Shown: positions 6,918 through 15,986, numbered from the stretch's first letter. The stretch is DNA of 64,000 bases from Gemmatimonadetes bacterium 2013_60CM_65_52 (GCA_002215645.1 NGFI01000004.1:491244-555243), one strand, 5' to 3'. Numbers and translations: made by a program. Notes: generated from the sequence alone by a model not told the origin.

Positions 6918-8444
6918 TCAAGCGTCCCGCGGAAAGAGTGCGTCTCCCTTGTGCACCTTCCACCCCTCGGCGTCCAGATCTTTCAGGTGGTGGAATCGTT
7001 GATCGAGCACCGCGCCCGGTCCGCCGATCTGATCCCATAGCGCCTGGGCCCGCTCCGGCATGAATGGCGCGAGAAGCACGGCCTGCCGGGCGAGTTGCCG
7101 CATCAATGACGTGAGGACGGCATCGAGGGCCTCGTCGTCCCCCTTCTTCGCGAGCACCCATGGCGCGGCCGACTGCACGAACTCGTTGCCGCGCGTCACA
7201 CAGGCCATGGCGTGCCGCAGCGCCTCGTGCAGCAGATAGCCGCGCGAGCCATCCATCGCCGCGTGATACCTCGCGATATCCTCGGCGTCGGCAGCGTCGG
7301 CGGCGTCCGGCACCCCGTGCGGAACCGTACCCGCGCGGTACTTCTCGACCATCGCGATGACCCGACTTGCCAGGTTGCCCCACGCGTTGGCCAGATCCGC
7401 CTCGTACCGCTCGTCGAAACGCTCCCAGGTAAAGCTGCCGTCGCCGTCGAACGGAACCTCGCGCAGCAGAAAATACCGCAGCGCGTCGGCGCCATGCCGC
7501 GCGATGGCTTCATCGACGTCGAGTCGGACGCCCGCGGACTTGCTGAAGCGCTCGCCGCTGAAGAGAACGAACCCGTGACCCCACACCCGAGCGGGCAACG
7601 GCAGCTCCGCGGCCTCGAGCATCGCCGGCCAGATGATGGTATGAAAGCGGGTGATGTCCTTCCCCACGATGTGTAACTGCGCCGGCCAGACTGCCGGACC
7701 GCGCTGCTCCGGAAATCCCGTCGCCGTGAGGTAGTTCGGCAGCGCTTCGAACCACACGTACGTGGTCTGCTGCTCTCCCGAGCTGAGCGGCTTGGGAAAA
7801 GGAATGCCCCACGCGAGTCGCGAGCGGCTTGCCGAGACGTCCTCGAGCCCGCGATCGATGAGTGCCAGCATCTCGTTCCTGCGGCTCTCGGGCTGAAGAA
7901 ACTGTGGATTCCCGCTGAGCAGCCGGCGAAGAAAGTCCGTGTAGCGGCTCAGGCGGAAGAACCAGTTGCGCTCCTCTACCCATTCCAGCGTGCGGGTCGG
8001 GTGAAGCACGCATTTTCCATCGGCGATCTCGGCGTCCTGCTTGAACGCCTCGCACCCGACGCAGTACCACCCCTCGTACGCCTTCTCGTAGAAGTCGTCC
8101 GGGTTGCGATCGAGAATGCGCGTGATGAGTGCCTGCACGCCCCTGCGATGCATCGCGTCCGTCGTGCGAACGAACTGGTCGTAGGAGATGCCGAGCCGTT
8201 GCCACATGGCAGAGAAGCGATCGGCAAGCCGGTCCACGAGCGCTTGTGGAGCGATGCCCTCCTGTGCGGCGGTCTGTTCGACCTTTTGCCCGTGCTCATC
8301 CATCCCGATGAGGAAGTGGACGTCGTCGCCACGAAGGCGATGATACCGGGCAATCGCATCCGCACCGATCTTCTCGTACGCATGACCGATGTGGGGATCA
8401 CCGTTGGCATAGTCGATCGCCGTGGTGAGAAAAAAACGAGTCAA
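6918..8444 (-). CDS. metG: Methionyl-tRNA synthetase
   Basis: A 508-residue class I synthetase that charges tRNA-Met in the cytoplasm. HIGH is intact in DPHIGHAYEK near residue 18, and the KMSKS loop is present as RFSKSAG. A single zinc knuckle is visible, CVGC with a following CVLH, typical of the shorter MetRS type without the C-terminal dimer domain. The start is TTG at 8444, directly abutting the TAA stop of ricT, with GGTGGAG upstream as ribosome-binding site. It is the last gene of the dnaE-accA-ricT-metG operon. Its 3' end forms one edge of the 177-bp tandem duplication. Confidence 0.95.
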   Translation of the reverse strand: MTRFFLTTAIDYANGDPHIGHAYEKIGADAIARYHRLRGDDVHFLIGMDEHGQKVEQTAAQEGIAPQALVDRLADRFSAMWQRLGISYDQFVRTTDAMHRRGVQALITRILDRNPDDFYEKAYEGWYCVGCEAFKQDAEIADGKCVLHPTRTLEWVEERNWFFRLSRYTDFLRRLLSGNPQFLQPESRRNEMLALIDRGLEDVSASRSRLAWGIPFPKPLSSGEQQTTYVWFEALPNYLTATGFPEQRGPAVWPAQLHIVGKDITRFHTIIWPAMLEAAELPLPARVWGHGFVLFSGERFSKSAGVRLDVDEAIARHGADALRYFLLREVPFDGDGSFTWERFDERYEADLANAWGNLASRVIAMVEKYRAGTVPHGVPDAADAADAEDIARYHAAMDGSRGYLLHEALRHAMACVTRGNEFVQSAAPWVLAKKGDDEALDAVLTSLMRQLARQAVLLAPFMPERAQALWDQIGGPGAVLDQRFHHLKDLDAEGWKVHKGDALFPRDA

Positions 8445-9581
8445 TTACGCTCCACCGGGGACGCTTCCGTCCCCTCCAGTGTTGGCGTCGCCAGGCGCGC
8501 CGCCGGGCCGATTTCGCCTGCCGCCACGACGGCCGCGGCGGCGCTGGACGCGACGCTCGGAGCCAGGCGCGGGCGCGTCGACATCCTTGTCAGCCTTTGC
8601 CGCTGGCCGAGACTCTCGCCGTGTTGGCACGACAGGCGCTTCTTCGGCGAAGACTTCTCCCTCGCTCTCTTCAACCTCGATGGGCCGAGACGGAGCGGCG
8701 ACGGTCTCTCGCGCCGCAGCGGCCAGAGTGGCCGCCAGCAGATCACCAGCCGCCGACATTTCACCGAGCAAATCGGAGAGCGCGATGGTGCGAACGTCGC
8801 CGCCATCGACCGCACGCACCGTTACCCGCTCGCGAAAGATGTCGTTGGCCACGACCTTCTCCTCGCCGCGAGCCGTCAGCACGCTCTTCCCCTCCTTCGG
8901 ATACTTCCGGCGGCTGTGCACGTAGAATTCGTGCTCGTAACGCAGGCAACACATCAGGCGGCCGCACGCGCCGGAGATCTGAGAGGGATTGAGCGACAGC
9001 CGCTGATCCTTCGCGACGCCGAGGTTCACGGGTCGAAGCTCCGGCAGCCAGGACGCAGAGCAGTACTGCCGGCCGCATCGCCCGATGCCGTCGAGCCGCT
9101 TGGCCTCGTCGCGCACACCGATCTGCTTCAACTCGATGCGCGTGCGGAACATCGACGCCAGCTCCCGCACGAGCGTGCGAAAATCCACGCGCTTCTCGGC
9201 CGTGAAGTAGAACGTGAGCTTCTTCCGGTCCCACTGCCACTCGGCGTCCGTCACCTTCATCACGAGCGCGTTCGCCCGTACGCGGTCCATGGCTTTTCGG
9301 CGGGCGTCGTCGTCGCTTGCCCGGATCTCGGTGTGACGGCGCACTTCCTCGCTGCTGGCCAGCCGCCGTACGACGCGTGCAGGCGGAGCGCCGAACAGGC
9401 CGTGCGGCACCTTGGCGGAGCGTTGCTCGGCTTCCGCACCTACGGCGTGCACGTGACCGAGATCTTCCCCGCGGTCCGCGTCCACGACCACCGGCGCGCG
9501 GTGCGCGGGCGGCTCATCGGACTCCCAGAGGAAAAACTCCTTTCGATTGCCCTTGAACGCGATCTCGACGAGATGGGGCAC
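8445..9581 (-). CDS. ricT: PSP1-domain protein, RicT/YaaT family, with Arg-rich tail
   Basis: A 378-residue protein. Residues 90-255 contain the PSP1/RicT core: KKLTFYFTAEKRVDFRTLVR, then Cys-rich IGRCGRQYC and GACGRLMCCLRYEHEFY. In Bacillus these Cys residues belong to the RicA-RicF-RicT complex, which carries Fe-S clusters and promotes RNA maturation by RNase Y. That role is known for the family and inferred here. In Firmicutes the gene also sits near metG, as in this operon. The last 70 residues are basic and Pro/Gly-rich (RRGRRGGRRNRPGG), suggesting nucleic-acid binding. The GTG start at 9581 lies 2 bases after the accA stop. Confidence 0.85.
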   Translation of the reverse strand: MPHLVEIAFKGNRKEFFLWESDEPPAHRAPVVVDADRGEDLGHVHAVGAEAEQRSAKVPHGLFGAPPARVVRRLASSEEVRRHTEIRASDDDARRKAMDRVRANALVMKVTDAEWQWDRKKLTFYFTAEKRVDFRTLVRELASMFRTRIELKQIGVRDEAKRLDGIGRCGRQYCSASWLPELRPVNLGVAKDQRLSLNPSQISGACGRLMCCLRYEHEFYVHSRRKYPKEGKSVLTARGEEKVVANDIFRERVTVRAVDGGDVRTIALSDLLGEMSAAGDLLAATLAAAARETVAAPSRPIEVEESEGEVFAEEAPVVPTRRESRPAAKADKDVDAPAPGSERRVQRRRGRRGGRRNRPGGAPGDANTGGDGSVPGGA

Positions 9582-9583
9582 GG

Positions 9584-10549
9584 CTACTCCGCGTACTGCC
9601 CTATCCGCAAGAACTTCTCGCGGCGCCGCCGTACCAGCTTGTCGGGCTTGAGCCGGCGCAGCTCGTCAAGCTGCCGCACCAGCGTTTCCTGAACGCTCGC
9701 GGCCGTCGTTGCGTGATCTGCATGCGCGCCACCCGCCGGTTCAGGAATGATCTCATCGATGACCTTGAGCTCGAGGAGATCCGGCGCCGTGATGCGAAGC
9801 GCGGTGGCCGCCTTCTCACGCATCTCGGGGCTCTTGCCGTCCTTCCAGAGGATCGCGGCGCATCCCTCAACCGTAATCACGGAATAGACCGAGTTCTCGA
9901 GCATGTTGACGCGGTCGGCGACGCCGAGCGCAAGCGCGCCCCCCGAGCCGCCCTCGCCAATGACCGTCGCGATGATCGGCGTCTCGAGGCGGCTCATCTC
10001 GAAGAGATTTCGCGCGATGGCTTCGCTCTGCCCGCGCTCTTCCGCGCCCAGACCGGCCCAGGCGCCCGGCGTGTCGATGAAGGTGATCACCGGAACGTGA
10101 AATTTTTCCGCCAGCTTCATGAGGCGGAGCGCCTTCCGATATCCCTCGGGGTGCGCCATGCCGAAGTTGCGCCGGAGATTTTCCTTCGTGTCGCGCCCCC
10201 GCTCGTGACCGATGACCATCACGGTCTCTCCGTCGAGTCGCGCCCATCCACCCATGATGGCGGCGTCCTCGCGGAACGCGCGGTCGCCGTGCAGCTCGAT
10301 GAAATCGGTGAAGCACAGGCGAAGATAGTCGTCGGTGAGCGGACGCTTGTTGCTCCGCGCCACCTGCACGCGCTGAAGCGGCGTGAGGCTCCGATAGATG
10401 TCGGTCCGCAGCTCGACGAGCTTCTTCTCCAGCGGCGCGATCTCGTCGGTGACGTTCAGCGACTGTTCGCCCGCCAGCTTCTTCAGCTCGTCGATCTGCC
10501 GTTCCAGCTCGTAGATCGGCTTCTCGAACTCCATGGTCGCAGTCGCCAT
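9584..10549 (-). CDS. accA: Acetyl-CoA carboxylase, carboxyltransferase alpha subunit
   Basis: A 321-residue AccA. It moves CO2 from carboxybiotin-BCCP to acetyl-CoA, the first step of fatty acid synthesis, together with AccD (not in the window). The N-terminal helix (FEKPIYELERQIDELKKLA) and the core motifs DRAFREDAAIMGG, FIDTPGAWAGLGAEERGQSE and GEGGSGGALALGV are as in E. coli AccA. The ATG at 10549 is 5 bases after the dnaE stop and the stop is 2 bases before ricT, so it lies within one operon. The dnaE-accA neighbourhood is also known in proteobacteria. Confidence 0.96.
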   Translation of the reverse strand: MATATMEFEKPIYELERQIDELKKLAGEQSLNVTDEIAPLEKKLVELRTDIYRSLTPLQRVQVARSNKRPLTDDYLRLCFTDFIELHGDRAFREDAAIMGGWARLDGETVMVIGHERGRDTKENLRRNFGMAHPEGYRKALRLMKLAEKFHVPVITFIDTPGAWAGLGAEERGQSEAIARNLFEMSRLETPIIATVIGEGGSGGALALGVADRVNMLENSVYSVITVEGCAAILWKDGKSPEMREKAATALRITAPDLLELKVIDEIIPEPAGGAHADHATTAASVQETLVRQLDELRRLKPDKLVRRRREKFLRIGQYAE

Positions 10550-10554
10550 CCGGG

Positions 10555-13500
10555 TCAGCTCCCGCGCACGAGGCGGACGCGCTCGTCGCCGAGCAGAGCC
10601 CGCAAGTCTGTCAGCGCGGCCTGTGTCGCCGCCAGTCTCAGCGAACGCGACCGGAGCCGCGATCGCGCTCCATTGCCATCACTCCACGCCAGCTCCAGCG
10701 GCGGCGCACCGGAGTGCGACGTCGCATGCGCATCGATCACGGCGCGCACGTCGGCCATCGCGTCCGGCGACAACGACTCGCCCGCCGCCAATTCGATCGA
10801 CACCGACACCTGACCGTTCAGCCGCAACTCCGCAAACGGCGTCACGGACTCCACGATGAAGGTCGGCGCCTCCGCCTCCTGATCGCGCTTCGAGTAGCCG
10901 CCCTTCATCAGGACGGGGACGTCCACGCGAACACGATCCGCCAGGAGTCCCCAGGCCTCCGGGAACACCAGGACCTCGGAAGATCCCGAAAAATCCTCCA
11001 CTGTCAACCGCGCGAACTCCGCGCCTGACCGCTTGCTCACCTGCCGCTTGACGGCGGTCACGACCACTCCGAGCTGCATCGGCTCGCCTGTCCATGCGCC
11101 GAGCGCGCTCACGGTATGCGTGGCGAAGAGCTCGCACTCCATCCGGTAGGGCTCGAGCGGATGCCCGCTGATATAGAAGCCGAGGATCTCCTTCTCCCGC
11201 GTCAGCCGCTCCGACTCGGCCATGGGTGCCACGTTCGGAAGGACGCGCGCCGCGTGGGTTCCCGACGCGTCCGCGTCGGTTGGCCCGCCGAACAGCGATC
11301 CCTGACCCATCGCCTGCTCCTGCTGCTTCAGCGACGACTCCTGCATGGCGACGTCGAGCGCATGCCAGTACTGCGCGCGGTGGCCGCCGAGTCCATCCAG
11401 CGCACCCGCGGAGATCAACGCCTCGAAGACGCGGCGGTTGCAGCGCGTGAGATCCACGCGCTCCGTGAAATCGAAGAAATCGCTGAACGGTTTCTCACGT
11501 TTCGCGGCGAGAATCGATTCGATCGCCCCGCGGCCCACGTTGCGAATGGCGCCGAGGCCGAAGCGGATGCGCTTCTCGTCGAGCACCGTGAACTTGTAGT
11601 TGGACTCGTTGACGTCGGGCGGAAGCACCTCGATGCCCAACTCACGCGCTTCGTTGATGAACTTCACCACCGAGTCCGTATCCCCGATGCTGCTCGACAG
11701 AATCGCGGCGAGAAAGTCGGCGGGGTAATACGCCTTGAGCCAGGCCGTGTGGAACGACACCACCGAGTACGCCACCGAGTGCGACTTGTTGAAACCGTAG
11801 CGGCCGAACGTCTCGATCTGGCCAGCCAGCTCCTCGATGATCTTCCGATCGTAGCCGCGGGCAATGGACTTCTCGACGAACTTCCCGAGCTCGAGCTTGA
11901 TGAGGTCGGCGTCCTTCTTTCCCACCGCCTTGCGCAGCACGTCCGCTTCCGCCAGCGAGATGCCGGCAAGCGTCTGCGCGAGGCGCATCACCTGCTCCTG
12001 GTAGGTGATGACGCCGTACGTGGGCTCGAGGATCGGCTCGAGCTCGGGAAGGGCATAGCTGACAGGCTCCTCTCCCCGCTTGCGTCGCTGATACACCTTG
12101 TGCATGCCGGCGTCGAGCGGACCGGGCCGCATCAGTGCGTTGCTCGCTACCAGATCGTTGAACCGGTCGCACCGCATGGAGCGCAGCATGTCGGTCGCGA
12201 GCGCCGACTCGAACTGGAACACGCCGGTCGTGCGTCCCGCGCGCAGCATCCGGTACACGACCGGATCTTCCATGTCCACGGCGTTGAGATCGGGCCGCGT
12301 TGCCGTGCGCGCCTGGATGTTGTCCAGCGCATCGCGGATGACCGTGAGCGTGGTGAGGCCCAGGAAGTCCATCTTGAGCATGCCTGCCTTCTCGAGGCAG
12401 TTCATGTCGTACTGCGTCACGACGACATTCTCATCGGCGCCCGCACCCGCACCCTTGCTCGAGACGGTGGCGATCGGCACATAATCGTCGAGCGGGCCCG
12501 GCGCGATCACCACTCCAGCCGCATGCACGCCGGTGTGCCGCGACAACCCTTCCAGCGCAATGGCGTAGTCGAGCAACTGCGTATAACGCTCGTCGTTCTT
12601 GTAGTGCCTGGCTATTTCCGGCACGTCCTTCACCGCTTCCTTCACCGTCAGCGAATAGGCGGGACCATTCGGAATCAGCTTCGCCAGCGCGTCGGTCTCC
12701 GCCGGCGTGAACCCGAGTGTACGGCCGACGTCCTTGATGGCGGCGCGTGACTTCATAGTTCCGAACGTCACGATCTGGCCGACGGACTCGCGTCCGTACT
12801 TCTGCCGCACGTACTCGATCACCTCGCCGCGACGCTCGAAGCAGAAGTCCACGTCGATGTCGGGCATCGAGACGCGCTCCGGATTCAGGAAGCGCTCGAA
12901 CAGCAGGTCGTACTTGAGCGGACACACGTCGGTGATCCGGAGCGAGTACGCCACGATGGAGCCCGCCGCGGAGCCGCGCCCGGGACCCACGGGAATGTCG
13001 AGATCCCGCGCCGCGCGGATGAAGTCGTAGACGATCAGGAAGTAGCCGGCGTAGCCGGTCTTCGTGATCACGCCGAGCTCATATTCAAGCCGCTCCTTGA
13101 CCTCCGGCGGCAGCTCGGCGCCGTACCGCTCCTTCGCGCCAGCGGTGGCAAGCCGTACGAGCAGCTCGTTTTCCGTTTCCACCCCGGCGGGGAGTGGAAA
13201 CGAGGGCACATAGTATTTCTTCTCGAAGGCGAAGCCCGCCTCGTCCGCGATTCTCAGCGTGTTCTCGAGGACGTCGGCGCGATCCGGGAATCTCTCGGCA
13301 ATCTGGGGAGCGCTCTTGAAGTAGAGTCCTCGATCGTAGCGCATCCGCTGCTGATCGGAGCGGTCCTTGCCGAGCCCGATGCAGAGCAGCACGTCATGCG
13401 CATCGTGGTCGTCCTCGCGCAGGAAATGCGCGTCGTTCGTCGCGATCACGGGGAGGCTGAGCTCCCTGGCGAGAGCGAACACGTGCTCGTTGTGTTTCGA

Positions 13501-14049
13501 CTGCCCCTCGGAGTCGTGCGCCTGCACCTCGAGGTAGTACCGGTCGCGGAACACGCCGGCATACCACTCCGCGGCCTCGCGCGCGCCGGCCTCGTTGCCC
13601 GCGTCGAAATTGACCGCGATCTCGCCCGCCAGGCACGCCGAGCTCACGATAAGGCCTTCCGCATGTCTCGCGAGCAGCTCCCGGTCCACGCGAGGCTTGG
13701 AGTAGAACCCCTCGGTGTACGCGAGCGACGACAGCTTCACGAGGTTGCGGTAGCCGACCAGGTCGCGCGCAAGCAGCACCAGGTGGAAATACGGCTTCGC
13801 GCCCGGCGACGGCCGGCTCCGTGCCCGCCGATCACCCGGGGCGACATACGCCTCCATGCCGATGATCGGCTTCAGTCCCTTCTTCTTCGCCTTCTCCTGG
13901 AAGTCCCACGCCGCGTGGAGATTCCCGTGATCCGTGATGGCCAGCGCCGGCTGCTCGTACTCCAGCGCGCGGGCAATCAGGTCATCGATCCGGTTCGCGC
14001 CATCGAGGAGGGAATACTCCGAGTGGCAGTGAAGGTGAACGAAGGACAT
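10555..14049 (-). CDS. dnaE: DNA polymerase III alpha subunit
   Basis: A 1164-residue replicative polymerase of the DnaE1 type. The N-terminal PHP domain (residues 1 to about 270) starts HLHCHSEYSLLDG and keeps TDHGN and NDAHF motifs, so metal binding may persist. The palm carries MPDIDVDF near residues 396-402 with the catalytic aspartates. The beta-clamp and OB-fold region is at the C-terminus (AWTGEPMQLGVVVTAVKR onward). I chose ATG 14049 (MSFVHLH), the family's usual start; the frame also has an ATG at 14085 that would add 12 unusual residues. It is the first gene of the dnaE-accA-ricT-metG operon. A membrane peptidase gene starts divergently 54 bases away. Confidence 0.96.
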   Translation of the reverse strand: MSFVHLHCHSEYSLLDGANRIDDLIARALEYEQPALAITDHGNLHAAWDFQEKAKKKGLKPIIGMEAYVAPGDRRARSRPSPGAKPYFHLVLLARDLVGYRNLVKLSSLAYTEGFYSKPRVDRELLARHAEGLIVSSACLAGEIAVNFDAGNEAGAREAAEWYAGVFRDRYYLEVQAHDSEGQSKHNEHVFALARELSLPVIATNDAHFLREDDHDAHDVLLCIGLGKDRSDQQRMRYDRGLYFKSAPQIAERFPDRADVLENTLRIADEAGFAFEKKYYVPSFPLPAGVETENELLVRLATAGAKERYGAELPPEVKERLEYELGVITKTGYAGYFLIVYDFIRAARDLDIPVGPGRGSAAGSIVAYSLRITDVCPLKYDLLFERFLNPERVSMPDIDVDFCFERRGEVIEYVRQKYGRESVGQIVTFGTMKSRAAIKDVGRTLGFTPAETDALAKLIPNGPAYSLTVKEAVKDVPEIARHYKNDERYTQLLDYAIALEGLSRHTGVHAAGVVIAPGPLDDYVPIATVSSKGAGAGADENVVVTQYDMNCLEKAGMLKMDFLGLTTLTVIRDALDNIQARTATRPDLNAVDMEDPVVYRMLRAGRTTGVFQFESALATDMLRSMRCDRFNDLVASNALMRPGPLDAGMHKVYQRRKRGEEPVSYALPELEPILEPTYGVITYQEQVMRLAQTLAGISLAEADVLRKAVGKKDADLIKLELGKFVEKSIARGYDRKIIEELAGQIETFGRYGFNKSHSVAYSVVSFHTAWLKAYYPADFLAAILSSSIGDTDSVVKFINEARELGIEVLPPDVNESNYKFTVLDEKRIRFGLGAIRNVGRGAIESILAAKREKPFSDFFDFTERVDLTRCNRRVFEALISAGALDGLGGHRAQYWHALDVAMQESSLKQQEQAMGQGSLFGGPTDADASGTHAARVLPNVAPMAESERLTREKEILGFYISGHPLEPYRMECELFATHTVSALGAWTGEPMQLGVVVTAVKRQVSKRSGAEFARLTVEDFSGSSEVLVFPEAWGLLADRVRVDVPVLMKGGYSKRDQEAEAPTFIVESVTPFAELRLNGQVSVSIELAAGESLSPDAMADVRAVIDAHATSHSGAPPLELAWSDGNGARSRLRSRSLRLAATQAALTDLRALLGDERVRLVRGS

Positions 14050-14103
14050 CTTGAAAAGGATAGCGACCGCAGCCCCTCGCGTCAAAGGCGGTCATGGGGT
14101 GTG

Positions 14104-15216
14104 ATGACATCGGAACTAGTTGTCAGAAAAGGACTTAGGTGGGTCCGGCCAGCGTCTCGCGCGCTGGCCGCGCTGGTATTGTGCGGAGTGGCCGCATTCG
14201 CCCTCACCGCCGACGGACGCTACCTCGTGCGCGCCGGTTGGGAGGAGTCGAAGATCCTTGCGCGCCGGCGTCCGATAAGCGAATTGGTCACCGATCCGGC
14301 GACCTCCTCATCGGTACGCGAGCAGCTTCGAGTCGTGCAGGCTGCGCGATCCTTCGCCCACGATTCACTCGCCCTCTCGACCGGCCAAAGCTTCACGACC
14401 TTCAGCCGTCTCGACCGCGACACGTTGGTCCTCGTGCTGTCGGGAGCATACCGCGACCGCCTGAAGCCCCATACCTGGTGGTTCCCGGTCGTGGGGCGGG
14501 TGCCGTACAAGGGCTACTTCGATTTCGACGAAGCCCGCAGTCAGGCACGGCAACTCATCGCCCACGGATTCGACGCCAGGCTCGGCGCCGCCAGCGCCTT
14601 CAGCACGCTCGGATGGTTCAACGATCCTGTGCTGCCAACCACTCTCCGTGCCGATTCGCTGACGGTGGCCAACACGGTCATCCACGAGCTCACGCACAAC
14701 ACCTTTTACGCGCCCGGCAACGCGGTGTTCAACGAGAGCTTCGCCAACTTCGTCGGGTCACGCGGGGCAGAGCGGTTCTTCCGGTCGAGAGGCCAGCTCG
14801 GAGCGGCAGACGAAACCTCCGCGCGCTGGCAGGACGACAAGATCCTCGGCCGATTCTGGCAGGCGTTGTATGCGACCGTGGACTCGGTGTTCAATGCGCA
14901 TCCCGGCGATCAACCCGAGCGAGTTGCACAACGCATCGTGCTTCGCGACTCCATTTACAAGGTGGCGCTCGAAAGGCTGAAGCATGAGGTTGCGCCGCAG
15001 CTTCATACGATCAGCCCGCGAGCGCTGGAGCGCGTGCGGCTCGACAACGCCGTCTTGATGTCGCGTCGGATCTACGTGACGGGTCTCGACGAGTTCGATG
15101 CGGTCCTCGATCGCGACGGGGGCGATCTGCGTCGCGCGGTGCAGGATATCATCGCCGCGGTCAAGGGACGCGAGCGCGCGCCGTTCCGGGCATTGCATTC
15201 GCTCATCGCGCACTAA
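14104..15216 (+). CDS. Predicted membrane-anchored aminopeptidase (zinc, COG4324-like)
   Basis: A 370-residue protein with an N-terminal signal anchor (ALAALVLCGVAAFALTADG) and a periplasmic metallopeptidase-like domain. The zinc motif HELTHN (HExxH) is near residue 200, followed by the downstream Glu in FNESFANFVG, the arrangement of the predicted aminopeptidase family DUF2265. Other conserved blocks are VPYKGYFDFDEA and STLGWFNDPVLPT. Substrate and role are unknown. The ATG at 14104 is used; a GTG one codon earlier is equally possible. It is divergent from dnaE with a 54-base gap that must hold both promoters. A CACAGAG palindrome lies 63 bases downstream. Confidence 0.75.
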   Translation: MTSELVVRKGLRWVRPASRALAALVLCGVAAFALTADGRYLVRAGWEESKILARRRPISELVTDPATSSSVREQLRVVQAARSFAHDSLALSTGQSFTTFSRLDRDTLVLVLSGAYRDRLKPHTWWFPVVGRVPYKGYFDFDEARSQARQLIAHGFDARLGAASAFSTLGWFNDPVLPTTLRADSLTVANTVIHELTHNTFYAPGNAVFNESFANFVGSRGAERFFRSRGQLGAADETSARWQDDKILGRFWQALYATVDSVFNAHPGDQPERVAQRIVLRDSIYKVALERLKHEVAPQLHTISPRALERVRLDNAVLMSRRIYVTGLDEFDAVLDRDGGDLRRAVQDIIAAVKGRERAPFRALHSLIAH

Positions 15217-15278
15217 CCCGAGCATGCTTTCTGCGCCGGTCCCACTGTTGACTTGAGGGCAGCGAAGAAAAAATTGAA

Positions 15279-15351
15279 CCACAGAGCACACAGAGAGCAC
15301 AGAGAGGAAACAAAAAACCTGCGAATTCTCTGTGCCCTCTGTGTGCTCTGT
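15279..15351. repeat. CACAGAG palindrome, copy 3, upstream of the GxxExxY gene
   Basis: Arms at 15279-15304 and 15326-15351 are inverted and match at 25 of 26 positions; the loop is 21 nt and unrelated to copies 1 and 2. The arm is again three CACAGAG units beginning CCACAGAGCACAC. Translated on the minus strand it gives the low-complexity peptide NHRAHRGHRE...LCALCVLCG, which is a product of the repeat and not a gene. Confidence 0.9.
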
Positions 15352-15457
15352 GGTTCATTCGTCCGTCGCGTCTCTGTGGTTCTGTATCATTCTTGCGCTT
15401 CCGGATCTTTCTAGCTCGCCGACGAGACTCTCGTGACTTCGAGCAGCATGTTCGAGC

Positions 15458-15847
15458 ATGCCCAAAGCCGCCGGTTCCGAGCGCGATCCGCTCACCAACT
15501 CCATCCTCGGCGCCGCCATCGAAGTGCATCGCCACCTCGGGCCGGGCTTGCTGGAATCGATCTACGACGCCTGTCTGGCGTGGGAGCTGCGAGCCCGCGA
15601 TATCCGCATCGAGCGTCAGGTGCCGGTGCCTGTCATGTACAAGGGTCTGCAAGTCCCACTCGCCTATCGGCTCGATCTGGTTGTCGAGCAGTCGGTGATC
15701 GTGGAGGTCAAGGCCGTCGAGCGCCTGCACCCACTCGTCGATGCCCAGGTACTCACGTATCTCAGGCTGATGGGGATGCGGACCGCACTGATTCTCAACT
15801 TCAATGTGGGGCTGCTGCGGGATGGAGTGCGGAGACTGGTCCTCTAA
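15458..15847 (+). CDS. GxxExxY family protein (PD-(D/E)xK nuclease-like)
   Basis: A 129-residue protein with the family signature G30-LLE33-SIY36 inside HLGPGLLESIY. A nuclease-like core follows: D73 in YRLDLVV, then E83-V-K85 in IVEVKAVE, and Q97 in DAQVLTYL, which together match a PD-(D/E)xK active site. It probably cuts or binds nucleic acid, but no member that I know of has an established role. The gene stands alone. CACAGAG palindromes bracket it at 15279-15351 (106 bases upstream) and 15914-15986 (66 bases downstream). That bracket makes it a candidate for the enzyme acting on this repeat, by analogy with RAYT and REP pairs; this is an inference. Confidence 0.85.
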   Translation: MPKAAGSERDPLTNSILGAAIEVHRHLGPGLLESIYDACLAWELRARDIRIERQVPVPVMYKGLQVPLAYRLDLVVEQSVIVEVKAVERLHPLVDAQVLTYLRLMGMRTALILNFNVGLLRDGVRRLVL

Positions 15848-15913
15848 AAGTGAAAAGAGAGAGAGCTGGCGAAGGCGCGAGTAAAGAAACGTTACGAACG
15901 AACTTCCAATAAA

Positions 15914-15986
15914 CCACAGAGAACACAGAGCACACAGAGCACTGCGGCATCAAGGAAGAACTCTGTGCGCTCTGTGTCCTCTGTGG
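15914..15986. repeat. CACAGAG palindrome, copy 4, downstream of the GxxExxY gene
   Basis: Arms 15914-15939 and 15961-15986 are inverted and match at 24 of 26 positions, with a 21-nt loop. It lies between the GxxExxY stop and the stop of the converging membrane-protein gene. The arm order of spacer letters differs from copies 1-3, so copies have diverged in the spacers but kept pairing, which suggests that the pairing matters. Confidence 0.9.

Larger units (their letters stand above)
6611..6963. repeat. 177-bp imperfect tandem duplication carrying a copy of the metG 3' end
   Basis: Unit 1 (about 6611-6787) and unit 2 (about 6788-6963) match at a constant offset of 177 bases: both read ggcagcg, then tcttgttgcaa, actacttgaatgagcc, the CACAGAG palindrome, aaatgttttcaagcgtcccg and ctccctt. 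They differ by scattered substitutions and a 2-nt indel. The right end of unit 2 is the true metG terminus (stop at 6918-6920); unit 1 holds a non-coding copy of that terminus. This fills the gap between lemA and metG; no gene is seen in it. Confidence 0.9.

Noticed and set aside
6611-6963. CRISPR-like array
   Set aside because: CACAGAG units repeat at 8-9 nt and form inverted arms; there are no spacers of constant length and no cas genes.
11116-12750. 544-codon plus frame opposite dnaE
   Set aside because: Shadow of dnaE; composition (Arg/His/Val) is that of an antisense frame.
14050-14085. Upstream dnaE start at 14085
   Set aside because: It adds 12 residues not seen in DnaE; family members start at the MSFVHLH equivalent.
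15203-15730. Minus open frame with NHRAHRGHRE and LCALCVLCG
   Set aside because: This peptide is the translation of the CACAGAG palindrome and overlaps the GxxExxY gene; it is not a gene.
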